From: DATFVA01 sp963832355
GTDB taxonomy: Bacteria; Bacteroidota; Ignavibacteria; Ignavibacteriales; Ignavibacteriaceae
Reading direction: 5' to 3'
Assembly: GCA_963832355.1 (NCBI GenBank)
Contig: CAWHTX010000010.1
Span: 1-64,000, forward strand
Length of the DNA: 64,000 bases
Below the pieces are notes generated by a model. The model worked only from the letters and a program-made list of their open reading frames with translations. It made no database searches and was not told where the DNA came from. The position numbers and the translations under genes are program-made. This document shows, piece after piece, positions 1 through 8,053 of the stretch. The first letter of the stretch is position 1. Each line of letters starts with the position of its first letter.

Positions 1-2770
1 TTACAAAAGACATTACAAAATTTATATTGGTTTGCTTCGAACGGAGTAAGTCATATGTATATCTTGAAGAGAGATAAAATCTATGACATCTGCTAGGGAT
101 ATATCATTTAACTGACTAAATCCGATGCCCAATTGCCACTTTATTAAATTTGATTTAATTTAGCCCATGTAAATAACAGTGGTACAAAGCTTTCACGGGG
201 TATAGTGAATGATGAGCTTCTATAAGGGTCCCGCGATAAAAAATAATTCGTTATAATAAATAAGAAGCTTGCAAAACCGAAAGGGATTCAGAATGAAATT
301 AGTTGTTCTTATTTCGGCAGTTTTAATTTTTGTATTTTTTTATTCGTGTAGTGATAATGGAACAAATCCGGTTGATACAAACTCTGCAGGAATTATGGTC
401 CCATCAGATTATCCCACAATTCAGGAGGCTATCGACGCAGCTAAAGAGAATGATTCTATTTTTGTCTCTCCGGGGAGATATCTCGAAAATATTAATTTCA
501 AAGGAAAAAATATCAAGGTTCGTTCAACTGAAGGAATTTCTAATACAGTAATTGATGGAGACGGGAAAGGAAGCACTGTTACTTTCAATGGTGGCGAATC
601 TGAAACTACAATACTAGATGGATTTACGATTATAAATGGTTCACAAAGCGGCATTCTGTGCGATAGTAGCTCAAGCCCGACTCTCAATAATCTCCGGATT
701 ACGAGTAGTCATAGTTATTACGGAGGAGGAATTGGTTGTTTGAATAATTCAAGTCCTTTTATTAACAATGTCACATTAATTGGGAATAATGCTGATTATG
801 GTGGCGGCATTTATTGCTGGAATAAGTCAAGTCCTCATTTGCGGAATGTTAGAATAACTGGAAATTTTGCTAATGATGGTGGTGGCTTGAGTTGTTCAGA
901 TTCAAGTGATCCAGTACTTGAGAATGTTCTCATTGTTAAAAATTCTGCAGCGTATGGCGGTGGTGTCGAAATCTTTTTTTATTCAAGTCCAATCTTTAGA
1001 AATGTTACAATTGCTAATAACAGCTCTGCACTTTCATTAGGTGGAATATATTGTAATGTTAGTCTTGAACCAAATTTAATTAACACTATTGTTTGGAGTA
1101 ATCCTTTAGCTGCTGTTTACTTTGAAACAATAAATTCACCAAATTCTATCACTGTTTCATATTCAGATATTGAAGGTGGCAGGAGTGGTATTCAAGATAA
1201 CAATCACGGAACAGTTAACTGGTTGGATGGTAACATAAATTCAAATCCACTTTTTATAAATCCAGAAGGTGGTGATTTCCGATTACAGAGTGGATCACCT
1301 TGTATTGACAAAGGTGACTCATCTTCTATTTATAATGATTTTGATGGTTCAAGAAATGATATGGGCGCGTATGGTGGTCCTTAAATATTACAAAAGACAT
1401 TACAAAATGCATATTGGTTTGCTTCGGACGTAGTAAATCATATGTATATCTTGAAGAGAGATAAAGTCTATGACATCTGCTAGGGATATATCATTTAACT
1501 GACTAAATCCGATGCCCAATTGCCACTTTATTAAATTTGATTTAATTTAGCCCATGTAAATGACAGTGGTACAAAGCTTTCACGGGGTATAGTGAATGAT
1601 GAGCTTCTATAAGGGTCCCGCGATAAAAAATAATTCGTTATAATAAATAAGAAGCTTGCAAAACCGAAAGGGATTCAGAATGAAATTAGTTGTTCTTATT
1701 CCGGCAGTTTTAATTTTTGTATTTTTTTATTCGTGTAGTGATAATGGAACAAATCCGGTTGATACAAACTCTGCAGGAATTATGGTCCCATCAGATTATC
1801 CCACAATTCAGGAGGCTATCGACGCAGCTAAAGAGAATGATTCTATTTTTGTTTCTCCGGGGAGATATATCGAAAATATTGATTTTAAAGGGAAAGATAT
1901 CAAGGTTCGTTCAACTGAAGGAATTTCTAATACAGTAATTGATGGAGACGGGAAAGGAAGCACTGTAACTTTCAATGGTGGCGAATCTGAAACTACAATA
2001 CTAGATGGATTTACGATTATAAATGGTTCACAAAGCGGCATTCTGTGCGATAGTAGCTCAAGCCCGACTCTCAGTAATCTCCGGATTACGAGTAGTCATA
2101 GTTATTACGGAGGAGGAATTGGTTGTTTGAATAATTCAAGTCCTTTTATTAACAATGTCACATTAATTGGAAATAATGCTGAATATGGTGGCGGCATTTA
2201 TTGCTGGAATAAGTCAAGTCCTCATTTGCGGAATGTTAGAATAACTGGAAATTTTGCTAATGATGGTGGTGGCTTGAGTTGTTCAGATTCAAGTGATCCA
2301 GTACTTGAGAATGTTCTCATTGTTAAAAATTCTGCAGCGTATGGCGGTGGTGTCGAAATCTTTTTTTATTCAAGTCCAATCTTTAGAAATGTTACAATTG
2401 CTAATAACAGCTCTGCACTTTCATTAGGTGGAATATATTGTAATGTTAGTCTTGAACCAAATTTAATTAACACTATTGTTTGGAGTAATCCTTTAGCTGC
2501 TGTTTACTTTGAAACAATAAATTCACCAAATTCTATCACTGTTTCATATTCAGATATTGAAGGTGGCAGGAGTGGTATTCAAGATAACAATCACGGAACA
2601 GTTAACTGGTTGGATGGTAACATAAATTCAAATCCACTTTTTATAAATCCAGAAGGTGGTGATTTCCGATTACAGAGTGGATCACCTTGTATTGACAAAG
2701 GTGACTCATCTTCTATTTATAATGATTTTGATGGTTCAAGAAATGATATGGGCGCGTATGGTGGTCCTTA
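1..2770. repeat. Tandem duplication, two copies offset by 1387 bases
   Basis: Bases 1-1383 align with 1388-2770 at a constant offset of 1387. Each copy holds about 290 bases of upstream DNA and one beta-helix lipoprotein gene. Scattered substitutions lie in the upstream region and the 5' half of the gene. From about 2220 onward (833 in the first copy) I see no difference. The first gene is cut at its last codons by the junction: TCCTTA runs into AATATTACAAAAG, where the second copy continues for four more codons. The window begins exactly at a copy boundary, so further copies may lie to the left. Confidence 0.93.
293..1384 (+). CDS. Parallel beta-helix repeat lipoprotein, copy 1
   Basis: Predicted surface or periplasmic lipoprotein of 363 residues. 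The start is ATG 293, preceded by GAAAGGGA with good spacing; an in-frame TTG at 269 is less likely. A signal peptide ends in a lipobox (FYSC). Next comes the motif VPSDYPTIQEAIDAA, typical of the first turn of pectate-lyase-like right-handed beta helices, then repeated short strands rich in SSP, NN and YGGG. The C-terminus (PLFINPEGGDFRLQSGSPCID) is the usual end of this bacterial family. Substrate unknown; such proteins bind or cleave polysaccharides, but no catalytic residues can be assigned. The last four residues found in copy 2 (YGNW) are lost at the duplication junction. Confidence 0.85.
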   Translation: MKLVVLISAVLIFVFFYSCSDNGTNPVDTNSAGIMVPSDYPTIQEAIDAAKENDSIFVSPGRYLENINFKGKNIKVRSTEGISNTVIDGDGKGSTVTFNGGESETTILDGFTIINGSQSGILCDSSSSPTLNNLRITSSHSYYGGGIGCLNNSSPFINNVTLIGNNADYGGGIYCWNKSSPHLRNVRITGNFANDGGGLSCSDSSDPVLENVLIVKNSAAYGGGVEIFFYSSPIFRNVTIANNSSALSLGGIYCNVSLEPNLINTIVWSNPLAAVYFETINSPNSITVSYSDIEGGRSGIQDNNHGTVNWLDGNINSNPLFINPEGGDFRLQSGSPCIDKGDSSSIYNDFDGSRNDMGAYGGP

Positions 2771-2783
2771 TGGTAACTGGTAA
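1680..2783 (+). CDS. Parallel beta-helix repeat lipoprotein, copy 2
   Basis: Second copy of the preceding gene, 367 residues, starting at the equivalent ATG after GAAAGGGA. It has the same lipobox (FYSC), the same VPSDYPTIQEAIDAA opening and the same SSP/YGGG beta-helix repeats. It differs from copy 1 at six residues, all in the N-terminal half: S to P in the signal peptide, L to I, N to D twice, N to S and D to E. It ends in YGGPYGNW, so this copy has the native C-terminus. Ligand or substrate unknown. Confidence 0.85.
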   Translation: MKLVVLIPAVLIFVFFYSCSDNGTNPVDTNSAGIMVPSDYPTIQEAIDAAKENDSIFVSPGRYIENIDFKGKDIKVRSTEGISNTVIDGDGKGSTVTFNGGESETTILDGFTIINGSQSGILCDSSSSPTLSNLRITSSHSYYGGGIGCLNNSSPFINNVTLIGNNAEYGGGIYCWNKSSPHLRNVRITGNFANDGGGLSCSDSSDPVLENVLIVKNSAAYGGGVEIFFYSSPIFRNVTIANNSSALSLGGIYCNVSLEPNLINTIVWSNPLAAVYFETINSPNSITVSYSDIEGGRSGIQDNNHGTVNWLDGNINSNPLFINPEGGDFRLQSGSPCIDKGDSSSIYNDFDGSRNDMGAYGGPYGNW

Positions 2784-2808
2784 TAGTAGCAGATGCATAC
2801 CATGTATA

Positions 2809-3408
2809 ATGTGCCGAAAGGTTAATATTCATTTGAGAATTATAAAACAAATCATCCTTTTTTCACTGTTTATCATTCCCATAACGGGGTGCACCGGGCT
2901 ATCAAACTTGCCCAATACCAGGTTTGTATTCCGGGTCTTTGAAGATAATTTTTATCCAAATATCACATCCGTCCACTCTGAAGATTATGTGATGCTTTTG
3001 AATGTTGATAAGGAAATATTATCCTTTAATCCCTTCTGTTGGATGGGTTATGATGACGACAACCACTTCATAGAAGTATTTGATTTTTATTTCCTCTACA
3101 GGGGAGATCACTGGAAGCATCTGAACACTCTGAAAATTATAAACAGCAGATCTGATACCTTAGATTGTAATCAAAGGGGTGTGTGGGATCGCCAAATAAG
3201 TAATGATCTCGTCTCAGAAACTCTCGCTTTCCGAATTAACGAAGAGATACTTAAGAAGCTGATTGATGAAGGCCAATTTTCTATAATATTGAGTGGAAGA
3301 GAAGACCGGATAGATTATACATTTTCTGAAAGTTACATTTCTGAGCTCCGGAAATTTTATAAATTATCAGTGGAGACATATAACCAAAAAATGAATAGGC
3401 AACTATAA
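2809..3408 (+). CDS. Putative lipoprotein of unknown function
   Basis: A 199-residue product if started at ATG 2809. A TTG at 2833, 11-12 bases after GAAAGG, would give 191 residues with a more typical signal peptide. The N-terminus is hydrophobic and ends in a lipobox-like PITGC, so an exported lipoprotein is likely. The mature part is mixed alpha/beta with many aromatic and acidic residues (FCWMGYDDDNHF). I recognise no family. The gene starts 25 bases after the beta-helix copy 2 stop codon, so it may be cotranscribed with it. Confidence 0.6.
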   Translation: MCRKVNIHLRIIKQIILFSLFIIPITGCTGLSNLPNTRFVFRVFEDNFYPNITSVHSEDYVMLLNVDKEILSFNPFCWMGYDDDNHFIEVFDFYFLYRGDHWKHLNTLKIINSRSDTLDCNQRGVWDRQISNDLVSETLAFRINEEILKKLIDEGQFSIILSGREDRIDYTFSESYISELRKFYKLSVETYNQKMNRQL

Positions 3409-3446
3409 TAGTAAGAGACAGTAATTAGAAAGAAAGGAAAAGAATA

Positions 3447-3788
3447 TTGAAATTAATTGCAGTATGCTTGTTTTTTTTCGCTGTCGATTTTATATATGCT
3501 CAAGAAACTATTGAGTTCAATATAAATGGCAATATGATTGAAGCGGTTACATATTTTGCATCGATTGACTCCACTTTTTCGTTATCGATCAGATTAAGCA
3601 GGGAGGCTTCAAAAGAATTTGAAAATATTACAGAAAATAACGTCGGGAAATTATTAAAAGTATTTAAATCTGATCATAAACTGATTGGGGCTATTATTAA
3701 AGCAAAAATACCAAATGGAAGGATTCTATTGTCCGATATTAAAGATAAAAAAGAAGTAATAAGATTATTAAAAATCCTAATAGAATAA
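3447..3788 (+). CDS. Small exported protein resembling a SecD P1-head domain
   Basis: 113 residues, starting at TTG 3447 after AGAAAGGAAAAG. A signal peptide ends near FIYAQ. The mature part contains LSREASKEFENITENNVGK, then a hydrophobic strand, IIKAKIPNGRILLSD and a C-terminal helix. This order (F..T..NVGK, an I..A.I..GR strand, then a helix) matches the P1 head subdomain of SecD. Here it stands alone, without any translocase membrane part. Role unknown; the match is by eye. A free periplasmic domain of this kind also occurs in short hypothetical proteins of Bacteroidota. Confidence 0.6.
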   Translation: MKLIAVCLFFFAVDFIYAQETIEFNINGNMIEAVTYFASIDSTFSLSIRLSREASKEFENITENNVGKLLKVFKSDHKLIGAIIKAKIPNGRILLSDIKDKKEVIRLLKILIE

Positions 3789-4086
3789 TTTATTGCCTCT
3801 TTCCTCGAAGTAAACTAATTTTGATAAAAATATGACGGGCTCCCGGGGTGATGGTTAAGATGGGACACTATAAGGGATCTTCGGGACTGCAGGATGATAA
3901 TAACCAAAAAAGAATTGCAATGACAGCATCGTAAGTGATGTGACAGAAGTATGTCAAGGTGAGAACAAAATTTGCCCGGGGCGGCGAGCGTGGAATCATA
4001 AGCTTGCTGAAAAGCTGAAAAATGTTGCATTAGTTGCTGCTATAAAGTAAATTAAATCATTAAAATAATCAGGGAAGCTCCAGGGA
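3789..4086. other. Intergenic stretch with left flanking repeat of the integron
   Basis: No convincing gene is visible here. Bases 3857-3905 (AAGATGGGAC, then ACTATAAGGGATC, then TTCGGGACTGCAGGAT) resemble 11839-11878 at the far end of the integron region. A short frame ending near 4050 has no recognisable homolog. CCAGGGA just before 4087 may serve as the ribosome site of the integrase remnant. Confidence 0.5.
3857..3905 (+). repeat. Direct repeat flanking the integron, left copy
   Basis: Shares the skeleton AAG..GGGAC.CTATAAGGGA..C..CGG.AC..AGGAT with 11839-11878. The CTATAAGGG core also occurs at 220-228 and again at 1607-1615 in the tandem duplication. By eye the two flanking copies are about three-quarters identical. 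Function unknown. Confidence 0.5.
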
Positions 4087-4296
4087 ATGCAGACACCAAC
4101 TACACCACAGGCAAGGAAACCTAAACTTCTCGACGAAGTCCGCATTGAACTCAGAAGCAGGCACTACAGCAGAAGAACAGAGGGATATGACATCAGAACA
4201 ATACAGGAACTATTAGGCCATAAATCTGTGAAGACGACTATGATTTACCGCTATGTTTTAAATAGAGGACTTGGGATTATAAGCCCGCTAGACTGA
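4087..4296 (+). pseudogene. intI: Integron integrase (IntI) remnant with large internal deletion
   Basis: A 69-residue open frame joins the two ends of an integron tyrosine recombinase. Residues 10-31 (PKLLDEVRIELRSRHYSRRT) match the IntI N-terminal DNA-binding start. Residues 33-69 (GYDIRTIQELLGHKSVKTTM, then IY and VLNRG...SPLD) match the C-terminal box with its histidine and nucleophilic tyrosine. About 240 residues, including the box I arginine, are missing, and the junction (RRTE|GYD) is in frame. It cannot be an active recombinase. It lies on the same strand as the cassettes, with its 3' end facing them; this unusual orientation is known from a minority of integrons such as that of Treponema denticola. 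Confidence 0.88.
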
Positions 4297-4305
4297 AAAG
4301 TAGAC

Positions 4306-4445
4306 GGAACATATATATGCAAAGCATATTTTTAAATATTTGGATTTTGTTAAAAAATATAAAGAATAGGAACGTATATATGCAGCTGCACGCATATATA
4401 TCTTCCTGGAACTAATATCCCGTGCAGTATAATTAATAGTTATAT
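4306..4445 (+). other. Candidate attI region with repeated hairpins
   Basis: Lies between the integrase remnant and the first cassette. Two direct repeats, GGAAC(A/G)TATATATGCA, start at 4306 and 4369. Each opens a hairpin: ATATATGC/GCATAT around 4312-4328, and TATATATGC/GCATATATA at 4376-4400. A core-like GTTATAT at 4439-4445 sits directly before cassette 1 and is the likely recombination point. That this is attI is inference from position. Confidence 0.45.
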
Positions 4446-4472
4446 TTGCAGAGAATGACAAAGAGATATAAA

Positions 4473-4979
4473 ATGAAAATTAATAAAGCATTTTTTGTCT
4501 TTTTATATTCGGCATTATTTCTTTCATCTTGTCAGAATCGATCTTTAATCGATTCTGAAAATAATAAAGTTCAAATATATTTTAAGAATGGTCATAAGAA
4601 TGTATTAAATACTTTCGAAAATACATTTCAAAAAGATATGGTATTGGATGGAGTAATTAAAATTAAATTTTATTTAACGCTAGAAGAACAAAATCAAATT
4701 TTAGAAGAAGCTAATTCAATAAACTATTTTTCATTACCAGATACTTTTAAATACATACCAGTAAATGGTGTAATTAAAGAAACAGACCCAAATCCCGGAG
4801 AACAAATATTAAGAATAAAAAATCAACAAAGGGATAAAAGAATAATCTGGACTTATCCATTAAATGATGATTTCCCTAAAGTGAAAGATTTAATGCGATT
4901 AAAAAATTTTATAATATCTATAATCACATCAAAACCTGATTATAAAAAATTACCAGCTCCGAAAAGTGGTTATCAATGA
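4473..4979 (+). CDS. Cassette 1: unknown lipoprotein
   Basis: 168 residues from ATG 4473; a TTG 27 bases upstream is in frame but has a worse start context. A signal peptide ends in a lipobox (LFLSSC). The mature protein is rich in Lys, Asn and Ile, with a predicted helix (LTLEEQNQILEEANSI), and carries no known motif. It is the first cassette gene: the GTTATAT core lies 34 bases upstream and an attC starts 10 bases after the stop. Its low GC against the GC-richer attC stems fits a captured cassette. Function unknown. Confidence 0.7.
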   Translation: MKINKAFFVFLYSALFLSSCQNRSLIDSENNKVQIYFKNGHKNVLNTFENTFQKDMVLDGVIKIKFYLTLEEQNQILEEANSINYFSLPDTFKYIPVNGVIKETDPNPGEQILRIKNQQRDKRIIWTYPLNDDFPKVKDLMRLKNFIISIITSKPDYKKLPAPKSGYQ

Positions 4980-4988
4980 AAAAAGCAA

Positions 4989-5178
4989 ATATAACCCGCG
5001 GCTCAAGGCGACAGCGATTTCGCTCTCGGCAATTTGGGATTTTTGGATTTGTCTTTCCGTGCTTAGTTTCTTGTTTAACGTTGTTCATGTTATGAATTGT
5101 TTTTTTAAATCATAAATTTTACTAATTAAATTCGGCTTTGTTGTTATGGGCGGCGCCTTAGCCGCAACGCCGTTATAC
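4989..5178 (+). repeat. attC site 1 (integron recombination site)
   Basis: The left end TATAAC (4990-4995) pairs with GTTATA of the right core GTTATAC (5172-5178). The inner arms are GCGGCTCAAGGCG (4999-5011) and CGCCTTAGCCGC (5154-5165), complementary apart from one unpaired base, the extrahelical base of attC sites. A second small hairpin, AGCGA/TCGCT, follows the left arm. At about 190 bases it is longer than the usual 57-141. Confidence 0.85.
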
Positions 5179-5195
5179 ATTTTTAAGGAGAGAAA

Positions 5196-5861
5196 ATGCA
5201 AAAACCAAAAGTTGTTATGCATAATTCGATAAGCATTGATGGTTCAATTCTTGGATTTGATGTTGATATGCAGCAACACTACCAAATAGCTAACTTATAT
5301 AAAGCTGATGTGCATCTCATAGGCTCCAATACGGTGAAGGAAGGAATAAAAATGTTTTATCCGGAAATTCCTAAAGAAGAAAAAAGTGATTTTTTGAAAC
5401 CGAATAGGAAGGAAGATTTACCACTATGGGTTATTCCAGATTCAAAAGGCATATTAAACGGGATGCACCACGTTTATAGGAGTTTTGAGTGGTGTAAGGA
5501 TATAGTTGTTTTAATTTCTAATGAAACGCCTAGAAATTATATCGAATATCTTATTGAACGTAATTACGACTATTATACTGTTGGGGAGGATTATGTTGAT
5601 TATCATCAAGCTCTAAATCTTCTTTCAGAACACTATAATGTGAAGACTATACTAACAGATACCGGTAAAATCCTAAACTCTATATTGCTAAACAAAGGAC
5701 TGGTTGACGAAATAAGTTTGTTAATTCATCCAGTTATTGTTGGGAAAAAACAATATACACTTTTTAGTGATATATGTAAAAATATAGATACCAAATTAAT
5801 TAGCTTAGAAAAATATTCAGATAGTAAAATATGGGTTAGATATAAGGTGAAAAATGTATGA
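5196..5861 (+). CDS. Cassette 2: dihydrofolate reductase-fold (RibD C-terminal-like) protein
   Basis: 221 residues, starting at ATG 5196 after AAGGAGAG. The N-terminus PKVVMHNSISIDGSI is the first strand and loop of the RibD C-terminal/DHFR-like reductase domain. The middle HLIGSNTVKEGI and the C-terminal VKTILTDTGKILNSILLNKG, then LVDEISLLIHPVIVGKK complete the fold, ending with the typical LVDE-HPVIVG motif. Proteins of this family reduce pterin- or pyrimidine-like substrates with NADPH; the substrate here is unknown. It is not a classical trimethoprim-resistance dfr. It sits between attC 1 and attC 2 as a cassette. Confidence 0.82.
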   Translation: MQKPKVVMHNSISIDGSILGFDVDMQQHYQIANLYKADVHLIGSNTVKEGIKMFYPEIPKEEKSDFLKPNRKEDLPLWVIPDSKGILNGMHHVYRSFEWCKDIVVLISNETPRNYIEYLIERNYDYYTVGEDYVDYHQALNLLSEHYNVKTILTDTGKILNSILLNKGLVDEISLLIHPVIVGKKQYTLFSDICKNIDTKLISLEKYSDSKIWVRYKVKNV

Positions 5862-5866
5862 CCAGC

Positions 5867-5998
5867 AAATCAACCCGACCGCGAGAAGATGCGGCCGAAT
5901 TGATTTTCTGAAGGGGAGTAAAAAAGTAAGTAAGCTTTTAAAATTGTTATAAATCAAAAGTAAATACCGCCACGTTTTTTCTGAAAGTTAAACGTGGC
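5867..5998 (+). repeat. Two hairpins downstream of cassette 2
   Basis: The first is compact and attC-like: AAATCAA (5867-5873) pairs with TTGATTT (5900-5906), with CGACCGC/GCGGCCG inside. The second is a 9-base perfect stem GCCACGTTT (5969-5977) / AAACGTGGC (5990-5998). The rest of 5907-6017 holds no gene. The first may be a short attC or the remnant of a lost cassette. Confidence 0.4.
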
Positions 5999-6017
5999 TA
6001 CAAATTCTTGGGCTTTG

Positions 6018-6180
6018 CGGTCAACCGGCTCAGGGCGACAGCGATTTCGCTCTCGGCAATTTCGGGGTTTTCGGTTTGTCTTTCCGTTTTTAGTTTCTTG
6101 TTCAACGTAATTAGGTTATGAAAGGTTGCTTTAATTATAAAATATACTAATTAATTCGGCATTGCTGCTTTGGGCTGCAT
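6018..6180 (+). repeat. attC site 2, degenerate right half
   Basis: The left half, GGTCAAC then CGGCTCAGGGCGACAGCG, resembles attC 1. The following ~130 bases (for example TTTCGCTCTCGGCAATTT and TTTGTCTTTCCGT) are almost the same sequence as in attC 1. The expected right arm and GTT core are replaced by GGGCTGCATAATTTTTT, so recombination at this site is probably lost. Confidence 0.65.
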
Positions 6181-6199
6181 AATTTTTTAGGTAATGAAT

Positions 6200-6814
6200 A
6201 TGAAGTATTCGGTTATAATAATTTTGTCATTGTTTCTATTTGGGAATTCTATAGCTCAAAATAAATGGCAATGTTCAATTGGTGCTGGTGTTATAAGTCC
6301 ATCTTTTCTTATTGTAACTCCTTTAGGTTATCAATTTGAAGGGAGAATATTATACCTGATTTCTGATAGTGTTCAGTTAAGTATTTCTACTGGATTCAAC
6401 AAATGGGAAGAGCCAATTGGTTATGGTGATAATAAATTTAAAACTGTTCCACTTTTAGCTGGAATGAAATATTTAATCCCAGTAGGATTATTTGCCCCTT
6501 ATTTTGCTGGTGAATTGGGAGTTCAATTTATTAACCGAAGTTTTATTTTGAAGACCTATGAGCCATCACCAAATTTTCCTGGCTTATATAGATTAGTATC
6601 ATCAAAACCGGAATCTGAATCTGTTGTAAAATTTGCATTTAGTTTTAGTATTGGTTCTACTTTATCAATCTACAATGATTTGGATATAGATTTCGCTATT
6701 AAATACAATAGCATAAAATATGATTTCATTTACATCTTTGTTCCCAGTAATCAAATGAGTTCTGGCAATTTAGATTATTATAGTTTTTCACTAGGTATTA
6801 ATTTCAAAATTTAA
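6200..6814 (+). CDS. Cassette 3: predicted outer-membrane beta-barrel protein
   Basis: 204 residues from ATG 6200, which has AGG eight bases upstream; ATG 6194 is possible but too close to it. A signal peptide ends at SIAQ. The mature protein has alternating strands rich in aromatics and glycine: QFEGRILYLI, VQLSISTGF, PLLAGMKYLIPVG, FAGELGVQFI. It ends in YYSFSLGINFKI, a final strand of the type recognised in small 8-strand barrels. Residues typical of an enzyme are absent. It lies between attC 2 and attC 3. Function unknown. Confidence 0.7.
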   Translation: MKYSVIIILSLFLFGNSIAQNKWQCSIGAGVISPSFLIVTPLGYQFEGRILYLISDSVQLSISTGFNKWEEPIGYGDNKFKTVPLLAGMKYLIPVGLFAPYFAGELGVQFINRSFILKTYEPSPNFPGLYRLVSSKPESESVVKFAFSFSIGSTLSIYNDLDIDFAIKYNSIKYDFIYIFVPSNQMSSGNLDYYSFSLGINFKI

Positions 6815-6817
6815 AAC

Positions 6818-7045
6818 AGCCTAACCCGTGTCTCAAGCTGACTGCGAAATCGCTTTTGGCATTTCAGATATTTTGGGGTTAGTCGTTCCGTAAAAAGTTT
6901 GTTGTTAAAAATGTTCATCTTAATGAATTAACTTATAAATTGTGTTTGCAAAGGAAGTTAAGCACAGTTTACTAAAACGTTGGCAGTTGTGTTCTATTCT
7001 GCATAGCAGTTCTGGGCAGCAGCATAAGCAAAACATCGTTAGCTG
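6818..7045 (+). repeat. attC site 3
   Basis: The left end CAGCCTAAC (6818-6826) pairs with the right core GTTAGCT (7038-7044) and the following G. The inner arms CTCAAGCTG and CAGCATAAG pair imperfectly. A sub-hairpin GCGA/TCGC (6844-6853) follows the left arm, as in attC 1 and attC 5. About 228 bases; inner pairing is weaker than in attC 1. Confidence 0.6.
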
Positions 7046-7076
7046 TTAAATAAACATAAATAATTGATTGAATAAT

Positions 7077-7751
7077 ATGATAAAAAATAAATTACATTTA
7101 TTATTACTCCCATCTATAATTTTATTCTTTTATGGCTGTGCCCCAAGTCTTGTTTATAGTCCGTCTATTAATTTACCACCCAAACCATTGCAGAAAGAAG
7201 AAGTTCAATTACTTGGTGGCGTTGGGTATTTCCCTGAAACCTTACCAGATAGGACACCTAAAAAGATGGCCTTTGGCGGAGAAACAACAATTAGATATGG
7301 CTTTAGTAATTCATTCTCCTCGCAAGTGAAAGGATGGTATGATTTTTCAAATAATGTAGAAAAAAAAAGATGGGGTTTATCTACTGCGGGTATCATTGTC
7401 TTTAATGATTCATGTGATTTTCGTTATGGTATTATGCCAAATCTGGCAATGGTACTTTCTGATAATTCAATTGAGGGCGGCGGAGGCAGTCTTCCATTTA
7501 TATTTTGGTTTAGCAGATACAACCCACTAAACATTTATTTTGGATTCGGTCCCATTGTAGGTTTCCGGGATATTAGTAATGAAATGAATCAATGGGGTTG
7601 GGGTTTAATATTAAATTCTGGAATAAGTATTCCCATAGAAGATAATTTTACAATAAATATAGAATTTGCTGGAATAAAACAGGTGAATGAATACAATGGT
7701 AGCAAAGAATATTATTTTGCACCATGCCTTAACATTGGTTACATATTTTAA
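7077..7751 (+). CDS. Cassette 4: lipoprotein with predicted barrel-like body
   Basis: 224 residues from ATG 7077; a TTG at 7068 is in frame but unlikely. The signal peptide ends in a lipobox (FFYGC). The mature part opens with a Pro-rich linker (INLPPKPLQKEEVQLLGG) and continues with amphipathic strands such as TTIRYGFSNSFSSQVKGWY and NIYFGFGPIVGFRD. It ends in YYFAPCLNIGYIF. This layout, a lipobox followed by a transporter-like beta fold, recurs in Bacteroidota, but I cannot name the family. It is flanked by attC 3 and attC 4, and I see no strong ribosome site. Confidence 0.68.
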   Translation: MIKNKLHLLLLPSIILFFYGCAPSLVYSPSINLPPKPLQKEEVQLLGGVGYFPETLPDRTPKKMAFGGETTIRYGFSNSFSSQVKGWYDFSNNVEKKRWGLSTAGIIVFNDSCDFRYGIMPNLAMVLSDNSIEGGGGSLPFIFWFSRYNPLNIYFGFGPIVGFRDISNEMNQWGWGLILNSGISIPIEDNFTINIEFAGIKQVNEYNGSKEYYFAPCLNIGYIF

Positions 7752-7754
7752 TAA

Positions 7755-7980
7755 AACAGCTACAAGCGCCTCAACGCCGACCGCCATCTTAGTTGGGCGG
7801 ATTTGAGGTTTTTGATATTGTGTTTTTATTATAGATTTTGTTTAAAATGTTCGTTCTAATTAATTAACTTGCCTTCGGTGCTTATGAAAAAAAATAAGCA
7901 CCCACGGCTTAATCATCGGCAATTGTGTTTTACTCGGCTCTCTTGTTTTTGGCGGCGGGTTAGGCCCAAGGCCGTTAGGC
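7755..7980 (+). repeat. attC site 4
   Basis: The right core GTTAGGC lies at 7974-7980. The inner arms GCCTCAACGCCGACCGCC (7769-7786) and GGCGGCGGGTTAGGC (7951-7965) pair with a bulged C, the expected extrahelical position. The left core is degenerate (GCTACAAG), and a CCGCC/GGCGG sub-hairpin follows the left arm. About 226 bases. Confidence 0.6.
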
Positions 7981-8053
7981 CGCCATAATAATATTGATTC
8001 TTTGTGAGAAATATTTTACGGCCTTCATCAAACAGCATCTAGGTAAGAAGAGC

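Noticed and set aside
3815..4030. 71-codon minus-strand frame left of the integrase remnant
   Set aside because: No family, no start signal; it covers the flanking direct repeat.
5196..5861. Trimethoprim-resistance dihydrofolate reductase cassette
   Set aside because: The sequence follows the RibD C-terminal type of the fold; the dfr-typical active-site blocks are not present.
7068..7076. TTG start for the cassette 4 lipoprotein
   Set aside because: ATG 7077 gives a standard lipoprotein signal peptide; neither has a clear ribosome site, so the ATG is preferred.
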